Assembly (NCBI GenBank): GCA_016712105.1
Contig: JADJRU010000019.1
Coordinates: 31,731 to 95,730 of the forward strand
From: Ahniella sp.
GTDB taxonomy: Bacteria; Pseudomonadota; Gammaproteobacteria; Xanthomonadales; Ahniellaceae
Reading direction: 5' to 3'
DNA length: 64,000 nucleotides
A program made the translations under genes and the position numbers. Under the pieces are notes generated by a model. That model saw nothing but the letters and a program-made list of their open reading frames with translations, ran no database searches and was not told where the DNA came from. Every line of letters starts with the position of its first letter. The stretch's first letter is position 1. Shown here in pieces: positions 16,070-23,674 of the stretch.

Positions 16070-16251
16070 TGAGCGACGTCCAATTCCACGAGACGCGTGA
16101 CGGGCGGCAGTTCCACTGCGTCACGGTACCCGAGTTGGTGCGCCAGGTCACACGCCTGAATGACTTGCTCGCGTTGCTCATCGAATCGATCGACCGGCAC
16201 GCACAATCGTCAGCCGTCAATCCCGAGGATGACGGAGAGCGGAAGACGTGA
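16069..16251 (+). CDS. Small acidic protein between DUF2924 and recombinase (element A)
   Basis: The 60-residue protein (M-S-D-V-Q-F, then V-P-E-L-V-R-Q-V-T-R-L-N-D-L-L-A-L) has a leucine-rich amphipathic helix suited to coiled-coil pairing. It overlaps the DUF2924 stop (TGATG) and the recombinase GTG (GTGA), so the three are coupled. The B counterpart at 47905-48075 conserves the first six residues and the P-E-L-V-R-Q/L-N-D-L-L-A-L core. It may be a recombinase accessory factor; that is inferred from position only. Confidence 0.65.
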   Translation: MSDVQFHETRDGRQFHCVTVPELVRQVTRLNDLLALLIESIDRHAQSSAVNPEDDGERKT

Positions 16252-18065
16252 TCCGCCGCGCCGAAATGACGACCGAGACCAAGGCCGTTCGCGTCGCTGT
16301 GTACTGCCGCGTCAGCACCATTGACCAGACGCTCGGCGAGTTCACGAGTATCGACAATCAACGGGCAATGGCCGAGGCATACGTCCGATCTCAGGCCCTC
16401 AAGAATTGGGTTCTCATCGACGAGCACTTCGACGACCCCGGCTACTCGGCATCGACTGTTGAGCGTCCGGCTCTTCGGCGCCTGCTTTCCCTGGTCGACG
16501 CGGGGGGCGTGGACGTCGTCATTTCCCTTCGCCTGGATCGGTTGTCGCGGTCACTGTCCGACTTCATGAAGCTCATGGATCGGTTCAGGGCGGCGGGCGT
16601 CGCCTTTGTCAGCGTGACGGAGGCATTCTCGACCGATACGCCGGTTGGGCGCTTGACTATGGGGCTGCTCGCGACGTTCGCGGAATTCGAGCGCGCCACG
16701 ATTTCTGCCCGGACCTCGGAGAAGGTGTCGGGAGCGCGGCGTCGTGGTCGTTGGACGGGGGGCCAGCCGCCATTGGGCTACGACGTTCACGTCGATGGCG
16801 GCAAGCTCGTCGTCAACGAAGTCGAGGCGGAAATCGTCCGACAGGTCTTCGATCTCTATTTGACACTCGGCTCGCTGCAGGCGACCACCGCCGAGTTGAA
16901 CCGCCGCGGGTGGCGCACCAAGACGTGGGTGACAAGAAGTGGCGCGCTCCACGCGGGTAAGCCGTTCACCAAGAACGTCGTCAATGCGCTGGTCTCGAAC
17001 CCCCTCTACGTCGGGCGCACTGTGCTCAGGGGAGAGACATTCGACGGCGAGCACCCGGCGATCGTCGATCAAGAGATCTTCGACCGCGTCCAGCGGCAGC
17101 TGGCGGCCAACAACGTCAGCGGCGGGGCCGTCACCAAGAACCGCTACGGGCATCTGCTGCGCGGCCTGCTGCACTGTGCCGCTTGCGGTTGCGCGATGAC
17201 CCCGAGCGTCACGAAGAAGAAGGGCCGGGCCTTTCGATACTACACGTGCGCCGTCGCGACAAAGACCGGCTGGCGCAACTGCCCGCACCCCTCGCTGCCT
17301 GCTCGCGACATCGAGAACGAGGTTGTCAAGCGCATCGCCGCTGTCGGCCGCGACCCCGAGCTGGTGGCCGCCACCCTCGACCAGGTGCGTAGCCTGCAGA
17401 AGTCGCGACAGCCCCAGCTTGTCGCCGAACGCAGACAGCTGGAACGGGATCTGACTAGGCTGCTGGACGGCGGTCGGACTGAAGACCAGGAACAGATCGG
17501 GCGGCTCGACGCGCGGCTGGCCGAGACCGGCGACGAGCTTGCGTTCCTCCGGGCGACGACCGTCGACCGCCGGGACCTAACCCGGTCCCTGGCCGTCTTC
17601 GACGAGGTCTGGGGCTGCCTGCTACCACGGGAGCAGGAGCGCGTCATTGGCTTGCTGGTGGAGCGCGTGGAATTTGATGGGGAGCGGCAGACGGTGGCCA
17701 TCACCTTCCGCCCGACAGGAATCAGGACGCTGGCCGCCGAGGTGGCCGCAGCCCAGGGGGGCGCCGTGATGGCCGACGAAGCGCTACGCGTCGAGTTCTC
17801 GGTCCAGCTGGCCGGCAGGAGGCCCGAGCCGAAGGCGGCGCCCGGCGCCAAACGGGAGCGGCAGCGGCAGGACAGGGCGGCTCGTCGCGCTCGCAACCTG
17901 GCCCTTGCCCATTGGATTGACGGATTGATCCGGCGCGGGGAGGTGGCCGACCTGGCGGCCGTGGCGAGGATGTGTGGGGTCAGCCGGGCGCGCGTCTCAG
18001 CTGTCGCAGGCCTGCTCGGGTGTACAAGATCAGAGTCGGCTGAGTCGGTGAGGCCCAACTTGTAG
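16248..18065 (+). CDS. Large serine recombinase fused to an HTH domain (element A)
   Basis: Residues 14-150 are the resolvase catalytic domain with nucleophile Ser23 in C-R-V-S-T and the R-L-D-R-L-S-R-S motif. The recombinase domain follows. A zinc ribbon (C-A-A-C-G-C, later C-A-V and N-C-P) lies near 305-350. A coiled-coil arm near 375-430 (R-R-Q-L-E-R-D-L-T-R-L) is used by such enzymes for synapsis and direction control. From about residue 508 the protein continues into a segment that in element B and in the relic at 20.2 kb is a separate gene, with V-A-R-M-C-G-V-S-R-A-R-V as recognition helix. The enzyme would cut and join attachment sites. Its GTG overlaps the previous stop; ATG 16266 is an alternative. 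Confidence 0.9.
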   Translation: MIRRAEMTTETKAVRVAVYCRVSTIDQTLGEFTSIDNQRAMAEAYVRSQALKNWVLIDEHFDDPGYSASTVERPALRRLLSLVDAGGVDVVISLRLDRLSRSLSDFMKLMDRFRAAGVAFVSVTEAFSTDTPVGRLTMGLLATFAEFERATISARTSEKVSGARRRGRWTGGQPPLGYDVHVDGGKLVVNEVEAEIVRQVFDLYLTLGSLQATTAELNRRGWRTKTWVTRSGALHAGKPFTKNVVNALVSNPLYVGRTVLRGETFDGEHPAIVDQEIFDRVQRQLAANNVSGGAVTKNRYGHLLRGLLHCAACGCAMTPSVTKKKGRAFRYYTCAVATKTGWRNCPHPSLPARDIENEVVKRIAAVGRDPELVAATLDQVRSLQKSRQPQLVAERRQLERDLTRLLDGGRTEDQEQIGRLDARLAETGDELAFLRATTVDRRDLTRSLAVFDEVWGCLLPREQERVIGLLVERVEFDGERQTVAITFRPTGIRTLAAEVAAAQGGAVMADEALRVEFSVQLAGRRPEPKAAPGAKRERQRQDRAARRARNLALAHWIDGLIRRGEVADLAAVARMCGVSRARVSAVAGLLGCTRSESAESVRPNL

Positions 18066-18185
18066 AAAACGGGTATTGCTAGCATCATATCATGTTGTTG
18101 GGCCCCGCGCCGATCGCCACGAATGCGCGGGTTCGGCACCCATGAGCCGAGTTCACGGAATCATCCGAACGCGGAGCAACTGTCG

Positions 18186-19088
18186 ATGGGCTGGGAGCAG
18201 ATCCCCTCAAACCCATGGCATAAGGGTGCTGAAGTTCCCATTGGCTCCCGCAAGACCATTGTGCATGGCGAGTGGATTTCCAAGAACTTCCCGTCCCTTG
18301 GCGTCTTCATCGCGCGCAGCAGTCGGATCGCGCAATCGCTCGAACTCATAAGGGCCGTTCAAGACAAAACCGCTGGAACCCCGCACGAGTCCGACGTGAT
18401 GGAGGCCGAACGGACGATACATGAATTCTACTTCATCGGGCGCACGTTGTTGGCCTTTCCGAGATTTTGCAACGAGACGGTACAGACGAAGCTTCAATCG
18501 TCCATCGACGGCAATGTCGACAGCCGTCAAGATCGCAACCATGAAGCCAGGAACACCCAATCTGAGCTGTTCCATTTTTGCGTTCTCATCCATGCCGACT
18601 TCCTGCCCGAGCTGGCCGAGCCTGACATCCGCTTTCGCTTTGCTGGCGAGGTCTTTGGTTGTGCGGTGAAACGCATGAACACGACTTCTGACAGCAAAAT
18701 GAGAAGCCGCTTCAAGCAGGCCATCAAACAGATTCGTCGCTCCGGAATACGTGGATTTGTCTGCATTGATGTTGATTTCCGCCTTTCATCCATGAGCGAA
18801 CCCCTTGACTCGTTCGTAGCGCACGAACGCGGCCATCAATTCGACGCAGCGATCGCGCACTTGTTCGGTGTACATGGAGAACGCTCAGTTGAGCCCGCCT
18901 ACTGCGGCTCATTTGTGGTCGGCTTGGCACGCAGCGACAGCGGTGTCACCGGGCCCATTCACGTGGCAGCGTACTACCAAAAGATCGTAGTATTCGAGGA
19001 CACGTTTGCGGACCCCAGCTTGGCTGACGCCTTTCAGTCCGCGCTGCAAAGGGGCTACAATGCGTTCCTGAATATCGGCGCCAGCTGA
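18186..19088 (+). CDS. Cargo protein of unknown function, possible nuclease fold
   Basis: The product is about 300 residues. I favour the ATG at 18186 (GGAG nine bases upstream) over 18123. The middle contains E-P-D-I-R-F, then V-F-G-C-A-V-K-R-M, and further on Q-A-I-K-Q-I-R-R-S-G-I-R-G-F-V-C-I-D-V-D. The order D...(x)xK...Q/R-rich helix resembles PD-(D/E)xK nuclease-like folds, but the expected Glu before Lys is Ala-Val here, so activity is doubtful. The C-terminus ends in a helix, L-Q-R-G-Y-N-A-F-L-N-I-G. A relic of a paralogue's last 21 codons lies at 22640-22705. The gene lies directly after the recombinase, the typical cargo position. Confidence 0.65.
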   Translation: MGWEQIPSNPWHKGAEVPIGSRKTIVHGEWISKNFPSLGVFIARSSRIAQSLELIRAVQDKTAGTPHESDVMEAERTIHEFYFIGRTLLAFPRFCNETVQTKLQSSIDGNVDSRQDRNHEARNTQSELFHFCVLIHADFLPELAEPDIRFRFAGEVFGCAVKRMNTTSDSKMRSRFKQAIKQIRRSGIRGFVCIDVDFRLSSMSEPLDSFVAHERGHQFDAAIAHLFGVHGERSVEPAYCGSFVVGLARSDSGVTGPIHVAAYYQKIVVFEDTFADPSLADAFQSALQRGYNAFLNIGAS

Positions 19089-19536
19089 TACACCCCGGTG
19101 CCGACGCCCGGCCTGACGCCCGACGTCGGCTAGCTAGATCTCGGTGCAGAGGATGTGTGCGTCAGCTGAGCTCGGGTCAGCAATGTCGCCTCGCTGACCG
19201 CTATGGCGGCACTCGAACAGGAACGACCGGTCGACACTACTATTTGCAATCGATGAGATGAGAGTCCTTGCGGAACCAGCCCCCACTTGCTCACATGCTC
19301 CAATTCTCCACCATCAACATCCGGCTGTTTCGCCGCCGCTTGCGGGCGCCAATCCCGCGCGCCCCAGCTCGAATCATGCAATTGCAATGGCCAACTTAGA
19401 GTGCTAGCCTATGGCCCAGATCGGCGGCTCGCTGAACCGGCGAAGTCCCGTTCGACATGTCGCTTCCATCGAATGCGTGATGCCGTACTGAAAGCACAGG
19501 TGCGTTCACCGAATCAAATCACGTTAGGAGACGCCC
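19089..19536. other. Intergenic stretch with no gene seen
   Basis: About 450 bases between two cargo genes. No frame here has both a ribosome-binding site and protein-like composition. The last 20 bases hold the AGGAG site of the next gene. Confidence 0.3.
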
Positions 19537-19992
19537 ATGAGAATGAGCATCGCAATGCGCGCCGATCTACTAAAGACGCTATTGGTCGAAGACCGCCAAG
19601 AGATTCGCGGCATCCGTTCGTCAATATACAACTTGACCACATTGCTCGCGACTGCGTCGTTTGCGATCAGCGCATTCCTGTTTCGCCAGGATCAGACTTT
19701 CGCTGCCTCGTCGTTCACCCGTACAATTATCGACGGACTCTTCGTCATGCTTCTGTGGGTCTTGTTCTTGCGGCTCAAGCGCGACCTACATCGCGCCCGC
19801 CAGTGTCTCGTGGCGAGACAGAAGCTAATTATGGGCTTGGGAACGGCCTCTGGAATGGCAATCTTTAATCCCTTTCAAGACGCGCGCAAACAGACGACCG
19901 ACGTGAGCGATTCTGAACTGTGGTGGCTTCCGATCTTGGCGACTCTCGCGATCATGATCAAGGCACTCGTTGTGTATAATCAACACCCATAG
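19537..19992 (+). CDS. Small membrane protein, cargo of element A
   Basis: The 151-residue protein has three predicted membrane segments: about residues 32-50 (T-L-L-A-T-A-S-F-A-I-S-A-F-L-F), 63-80 (I-I-D-G-L-F-V-M-L-L-W-V-L-F-L) and 128-145. A cytoplasmic helix with R-Q-E-I-R-G-I-R-S-S-I-Y precedes the first. AGGAG sits six bases before the ATG. Small two- or three-TM proteins of this type often serve as membrane-acting effectors in defence loci, but this family is not recognised. A recombinase-module relic follows 50 bases later. Confidence 0.65.
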   Translation: MRMSIAMRADLLKTLLVEDRQEIRGIRSSIYNLTTLLATASFAISAFLFRQDQTFAASSFTRTIIDGLFVMLLWVLFLRLKRDLHRARQCLVARQKLIMGLGTASGMAIFNPFQDARKQTTDVSDSELWWLPILATLAIMIKALVVYNQHP

Positions 19993-20044
19993 CGGCTCGC
20001 TGCGGCCGCAGTCGGTTGCCCGCCGCAAATGCGGACCTTGGTTT

Positions 20045-20204
20045 CTGCACGTTGATCAGGCACGAGGAGGAGCGCGTCCTCGGCCTCCTCGTCGACCGGA
20101 GCGAATTCGACGGTGCCCGGAAGACGGTCGCCGTCACCTTCAAGCCGACCGGTATGAGATCGGCGGCCACCGACGTGGTCGCGGCACAGCAGGCGCTACG
20201 GTGA
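20045..20204 (+). pseudogene. Relic: last 53 codons of a third serine recombinase
   Basis: The frame reads R-H-E-E-E-R-V-L-G-L-L-V-D-R, then F-D-G-A-R-K-T-V-A-V-T-F-K-P-T-G-M, and ends V-V-A-A-Q-Q-A-L-R-stop. It aligns without gaps to the end of the B recombinase (49400-49564). Nothing upstream matches the rest of a recombinase, so the gene has lost about 90 percent of its length. It keeps the overlap with the following HTH gene. It shows that a third module of the same type once occupied this site. Confidence 0.8.
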
Positions 20205-20512
20205 GCCAAGACCCGCTCAGGATCGAGTTTCGAGTCGAGTTGGCGAACCGGCGCGTGGCGCCGAAGCCGGTGCCCGGGGCCAAGGCTGACCGACAGCGGT
20301 TGGACCGGGCGGCGCGTCGGGCCCGGAACCTGGCGCTGGCCTATTGGATCGACCACCTCATCCGAACCGGGCAGGTGGCCGACCTGGCGACGGTGGCGCG
20401 GATGTGCGGGGTGTCGCGGGCGCGGGTGACCCGGGTACGTGACCTCGTACAGCGGGATTGCGCTGCACATGAGAGTATCCTTGCCCTGCAAATCTCTGTG
20501 CCCGCCCAATAG
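20201..20512 (+). CDS. HTH protein of the recombinase module (third copy)
   Basis: This starts at a GTG overlapping the relic recombinase stop (GTGA). The 103-residue product matches the protein at 49561-49860 and the C-terminal extension of the A recombinase. Shared segments are V-S-Q-x-P-L-R-x-E-F-R-V-E-L, R-x-D-R-A-A-R-R-A-R-N-L-A-L-A, and the helix-turn-helix core V-A-R-M-C-G-V-S-R-A-R-V. The three copies lose similarity just after that motif. It probably binds DNA near attachment sites. With its recombinase gone, its function here is uncertain. Confidence 0.7.
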   Translation: MSQDPLRIEFRVELANRRVAPKPVPGAKADRQRLDRAARRARNLALAYWIDHLIRTGQVADLATVARMCGVSRARVTRVRDLVQRDCAAHESILALQISVPAQ

Positions 20513-20675
20513 GGGAATGCGGCCTCGCAAATCCTTTCCATGCTCCCATTCTCATGCTAGCCTCCGTGGATAACACGCACCGTCTGGCGCAACCTGTTTG
20601 GCCCGCGGTCGCGACCGGCGGGATCTCCCGTGACTTGCCCCATGATTGGCAGTGGCCGCTTGAAAGGAGCCGTAG

Positions 20676-21293
20676 ATGCCCGATGCGACACAGCAAATCC
20701 CCGACTGGGTAATGGTTCTAGCCGTATTGCTTGGGCCCATCCTTGCCGTACAAGCCGAAAGCGTTCTTCGGCGGCGGCGTGAGCGCCATGAAAGAAAGTT
20801 GGATGTGTTTCGCACCTTGATGGCGCATCGGGCGGCCGGCCTCTCTCCAGCGCACGTGGAAGCGCTCAACAGAATCGACATTGAATTTCGCGGAAACAGG
20901 AAAGTGACCGCCGCATGGAAGTCCTATATCGACCATCTCAATGACCACTCCTTGACGCCGGAGACTTGGGGTGCAAGGAAGGAAGATTTGCTAACCGACC
21001 TCCTAAGTGAAATGGCTCGCGCACTCAACTACGACTTCGACCGCGTGCACATCAAGCGCGCTGCATACTACCCTCAGGGATACGGGGACATCGATCAGGA
21101 TCAATTGGCCATACGTAAAGGACTCGCGGCAGTTCTCAAGGGGGAGCAGCACGTTCCCATGCGGATTACATCAGTTCCCGTCACGGAGCAGGAAGCTGCG
21201 GAACAGGCCGAGCTGCGCGGGCTTATGATCAAGTCATACCGAGGAGAGTTGCCGCTCGAAGTTCGCATTGTGGATCGCGCTACCGCCGACTAG
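20676..21293 (+). CDS. DUF6680-like protein with N-terminal membrane anchor
   Basis: The 205-residue protein starts with one membrane segment (residues 9-27, W-V-M-V-L-A-V-L-L-G-P-I-L-A-V) followed by a strongly basic helix (L-R-R-R-R-E-R-H-E-R-K). A soluble part then begins F-R-T-L-M-A-H-R-A-A-G-L-S-P-A-H-V-E-A-L-N-R-I-D-I-E-F. This membrane-basic-helix-LMxxR-ALNxID pattern is what I recall of DUF6680, a family of unknown role often carried in accessory regions. AAAGGAG precedes the ATG. Neighbours are unknown genes in the same direction. Confidence 0.65.
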   Translation: MPDATQQIPDWVMVLAVLLGPILAVQAESVLRRRRERHERKLDVFRTLMAHRAAGLSPAHVEALNRIDIEFRGNRKVTAAWKSYIDHLNDHSLTPETWGARKEDLLTDLLSEMARALNYDFDRVHIKRAAYYPQGYGDIDQDQLAIRKGLAAVLKGEQHVPMRITSVPVTEQEAAEQAELRGLMIKSYRGELPLEVRIVDRATAD

Positions 21294-21458
21294 AACCGTA
21301 GCACATCCGCAAATGCCGGAGACGGCAATCCAGGACCGCGGGAAGTTGACACTCCCCATATGAGGGGTTTAGCATGCCTACCGGGGCCGCTGCGTGAGGC
21401 TGACACGCCGCCACTTTGTTAGATCGGCCCATACGGCGCTATGTCCAAGGAGAACATG

Positions 21459-22037
21459 ATGGCCAGACTTCGACTTGTCGTGCTGCTCTCTCAAGCACTG
21501 CTGCTGGTGTCCACGTTGGCGTCGGGGAGTGAGCCGGGGCAGGCCCCTGCACTTTCAGCGGCTGAGAATTCCACGTTCAGCCGCGTGATTGGCAAGGCCT
21601 TCCAGGCTCCCCTTGTGGAAGCCGATCTGGACAGCGTGCGCTCCGTGTGCCAGCACTACACGACTCGTACGGGAATACGAATGAGCCGCGCCGAGGTGAC
21701 GGCCCTCGGCGACATCCTGACCTTGACCTATCGATACAACGTCGAGCTAGGGCGCTGCCTCCTGTTGTCGCTGGATTCTGGCCAACCATTTGTCTCCAAA
21801 GCCTATGGAGAATTGGCACAGCAGATGGTGGCCACCGGATACGCGCGAAAAGGAAAGATAGACGCTGATCGGTCGCTCTTGGTCAGCACCGCGCGGCGTA
21901 CTCGTAGTACGAATGAATTCGGTGAGGAATTTGCACCGCTTACCCGCGGGAGCATCCTGGCAAGCAATGCCCATCTTGAGACCGTCAAGCCGAATTTCGA
22001 CAAGATCGCGCAAGTTCTTGGGGCCTTTGCAAATTAG
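21459..22037 (+). CDS. Secreted or periplasmic hypothetical protein
   Basis: The N-terminus is a signal peptide: basic M-A-R-L-R, then L-V-V-L-L-S-Q-A-L-L-L-V-S-T-L-A-S-G-S. The mature part of about 165 residues is mixed and helical (T-Y-R-Y-N-V-E-L-G-R-C-L-L-L), with two cysteines. The AAGGAG at 21447-21452 best serves ATG 21459 (spacing 6); ATG 21456 and 21441 are alternatives. Codon use is like its neighbours. The family is not recognised. Confidence 0.6.
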   Translation: MARLRLVVLLSQALLLVSTLASGSEPGQAPALSAAENSTFSRVIGKAFQAPLVEADLDSVRSVCQHYTTRTGIRMSRAEVTALGDILTLTYRYNVELGRCLLLSLDSGQPFVSKAYGELAQQMVATGYARKGKIDADRSLLVSTARRTRSTNEFGEEFAPLTRGSILASNAHLETVKPNFDKIAQVLGAFAN

Positions 22038-22102
22038 CCGGTAGGATTCTGTTTTGTTCTCGTGCTGGCCAATTTTCACGGCAAGTCCGGAGGTGGAACG
22101 AG

Positions 22103-22633
22103 ATGGGACTTTTTGGGAAAAGCAAGATCACCGAAGCAGAAGCCGTAAGTCGGTTTGTAAGTGAGTTGGCGGCAAGCATGAAGAGACAATGGCCCGCGAT
22201 TGCCGGCCAGCTGAAAATGGCGTCCACGGATAATGAATTCATGAAAGAAGAAAGACATGCGGATTTCGAGTTCTTGCTCGCGGCTTACGCGGTGCAACTT
22301 CGTGCGCTGCGAAATGTCTTGCCAGCAGATCAAGCTGCGAGAGTTCGCGGTCATTTCGATGCTTGTATTGGCGTGGCGCTACCCGGGGGATATGCCGAGT
22401 CCGCAATCGGCGAGTACGATAAGGCATGGGACGAGGCCGCGGCAGCGGGCGAGATGCCGTTTCACGGCACGGCTTCAATGTTGTTCAAGAAGCTCGGCTG
22501 CCGCGACACGGTTTCGGCGGGAAGCCAAACGTTCATGAATCCTGTTCTGCTAACGGCCTTTGGTGCAATCCTAGTGGATTTTGAGATTGGTTGGTGGAAG
22601 AACGCGGCAGCCAGACACAATATCGTTCCGTAG
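22103..22633 (+). CDS. Hypothetical cargo protein, 176 residues
   Basis: M-G-L-F-G-K-S-K begins a soluble, helical protein containing M-K-R-Q-W-P-A-I-A-G-Q and F-L-L-A-A-Y-A-V-Q-L-R-A-L-R. The end is L-L-T-A-F-G-A-I-L-V-D-F-E-I-G-W-W. GGAGGTGG precedes the ATG. The M-G-L-F-(G/S) start is common in small helical proteins of accessory regions but does not identify a function. A fragment of another gene begins seven bases after its stop, so the region to the right is rearranged. Confidence 0.6.
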   Translation: MGLFGKSKITEAEAVSRFVSELAASMKRQWPAIAGQLKMASTDNEFMKEERHADFEFLLAAYAVQLRALRNVLPADQAARVRGHFDACIGVALPGGYAESAIGEYDKAWDEAAAAGEMPFHGTASMLFKKLGCRDTVSAGSQTFMNPVLLTAFGAILVDFEIGWWKNAAARHNIVP

Positions 22634-22639
22634 TTGTGT

Positions 22640-22705
22640 GATGCGCGCTTTCACGCTGCGCTGTTGCGCGGATACCGCGCCTTCTTCGATATCGGAACTG
22701 CGTGA
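22640..22705 (+). pseudogene. Relic: last 21 codons of a paralogue of the 18.2-kb cargo gene
   Basis: The frame reads F-H-A-A-L-L-R-G-Y-R-A-F-F-D-I-G-T-A-stop, against F-Q-S-A-L-Q-R-G-Y-N-A-F-L-N-I-G-A-S-stop at the end of gene 18186-19088. Both end at the same codon. Nothing upstream continues the match. It marks a second copy of that cargo gene that has been deleted. Confidence 0.65.
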
Positions 22706-22804
22706 TTTCGCTTGGCCACCCAGTGGCCTCCACTTCATTCAATGACATCCCAACAAGACGATGTCCCACCGCATGCGCTTGGCGTCTGTTGTGTCACCTC
22801 ACTA

Positions 22805-22888
22805 CCGATACACCCCGCCCCACCCTCTTGATCATCGAACTCTTGTAGATGGCCTGCCGCACGACCCCCGCGCAAATTGGCGGCCTTT
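22805..22888 (-). pseudogene. Relic: C-terminal end of a winged-helix gene
   Basis: About 84 bases match the end of the intact winged-helix gene at 56962-57429, including the equivalents of A-G-V-V-R-Q-(T/A)-I-Y-K-S and R-V-G-R-G-V. Small insertions and deletions break the frame. It lies just downstream of the type IIG R-M gene, in the same direction. In element B the intact gene also sits beside the R-M gene. Confidence 0.7.
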
Positions 22889-22936
22889 GTTCGGCCCGGC
22901 ATCAGCGTCTCGAACCAGGTCCTCTTACCATGCGAC

Positions 22937-23674
22937 TCACCACTCGTGGCTTTCGACGAGTTCGATATCCGCGTCCTCAAGGCCGAAGAGCTCATACACA
23001 CAAGCATCAGTCCGACGATCGGCGTCGTCCAGCTGGCGCCGGAGGATAGTTCTCGTTGCCTCCGATCTCGCAGCCGACAGCTGCCTCCGCAGCACAAGGG
23101 TGGAGTCGACAAGGGCAATGAGGCTGTCCACGTGCGCCTTGGGTGCATCCTTGGGGTACGGGAATTCGCGCAGATTCTTGATCACAATCTTCGGGAACAC
23201 CCGCCTGGCTCCCTTTACCGCCTTGCCTTTGTAATACGCTGAAATAAGGCGGGAGTTAAGCACGCCGACCAGCATCTTCAGCTTTGCCACATCATCATGC
23301 TGATTCAGGACAGTGAGCACGCTCTTGTTGCTCAGAAAGCAATCCTCTTCGAATGTCGCATTCAGACAACAGGGCGGGGGCGACGTAATCTCACGTATCA
23401 GAACGCGCGGCCGAGCAAAGACATCAATGGTTCGCGGCTGCGATAGCCAGCGCCCGTACCGCATCCACATGCCGGACCAAGCCGTCTCATAGCGTCTGAC
23501 GTCCTTCCCCTCCAAGTAGCGATACGTGTCGTCGGAATCTCCGTGGTCTCGATCAAACACGTGATTCTTGACATCAGCCGCGGTCTGTTTCGGGACGCCC
23601 TTGCCCTTCTCATATGCCTGCAGACCCGTCCGCACGTCAAAAACATCGCCCACCGTCGTTGCATTCAAGGCCAC
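22937..23674 (-). CDS. C-terminal part of the type IIG R-M enzyme, after a frameshift
   Basis: This frame carries the target-recognition and C-terminal region of the enzyme whose N-terminus is encoded at 23665-25818. The protein-like reading extends upstream of the first ATG as far as 23822 (I-A-Q-G-E-W-D-A-S-G-R-I-S-F, then G-D-V-F-D-V-R-T-G-L-Q). It meets the upstream frame at a run of five C (23822-23826, plus strand). Later parts (L-N-S-R-L-I-S-A-Y-Y, then F-P-K-I-V-I-K-N-L-R-E-F-P-Y-P) are typical of Eco57I/BREX-type methylase C-termini. A single base restored in the homopolymer rejoins the halves. Confidence 0.75.
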   Translation of the reverse strand: MALNATTVGDVFDVRTGLQAYEKGKGVPKQTAADVKNHVFDRDHGDSDDTYRYLEGKDVRRYETAWSGMWMRYGRWLSQPRTIDVFARPRVLIREITSPPPCCLNATFEEDCFLSNKSVLTVLNQHDDVAKLKMLVGVLNSRLISAYYKGKAVKGARRVFPKIVIKNLREFPYPKDAPKAHVDSLIALVDSTLVLRRQLSAARSEATRTILRRQLDDADRRTDACVYELFGLEDADIELVESHEW

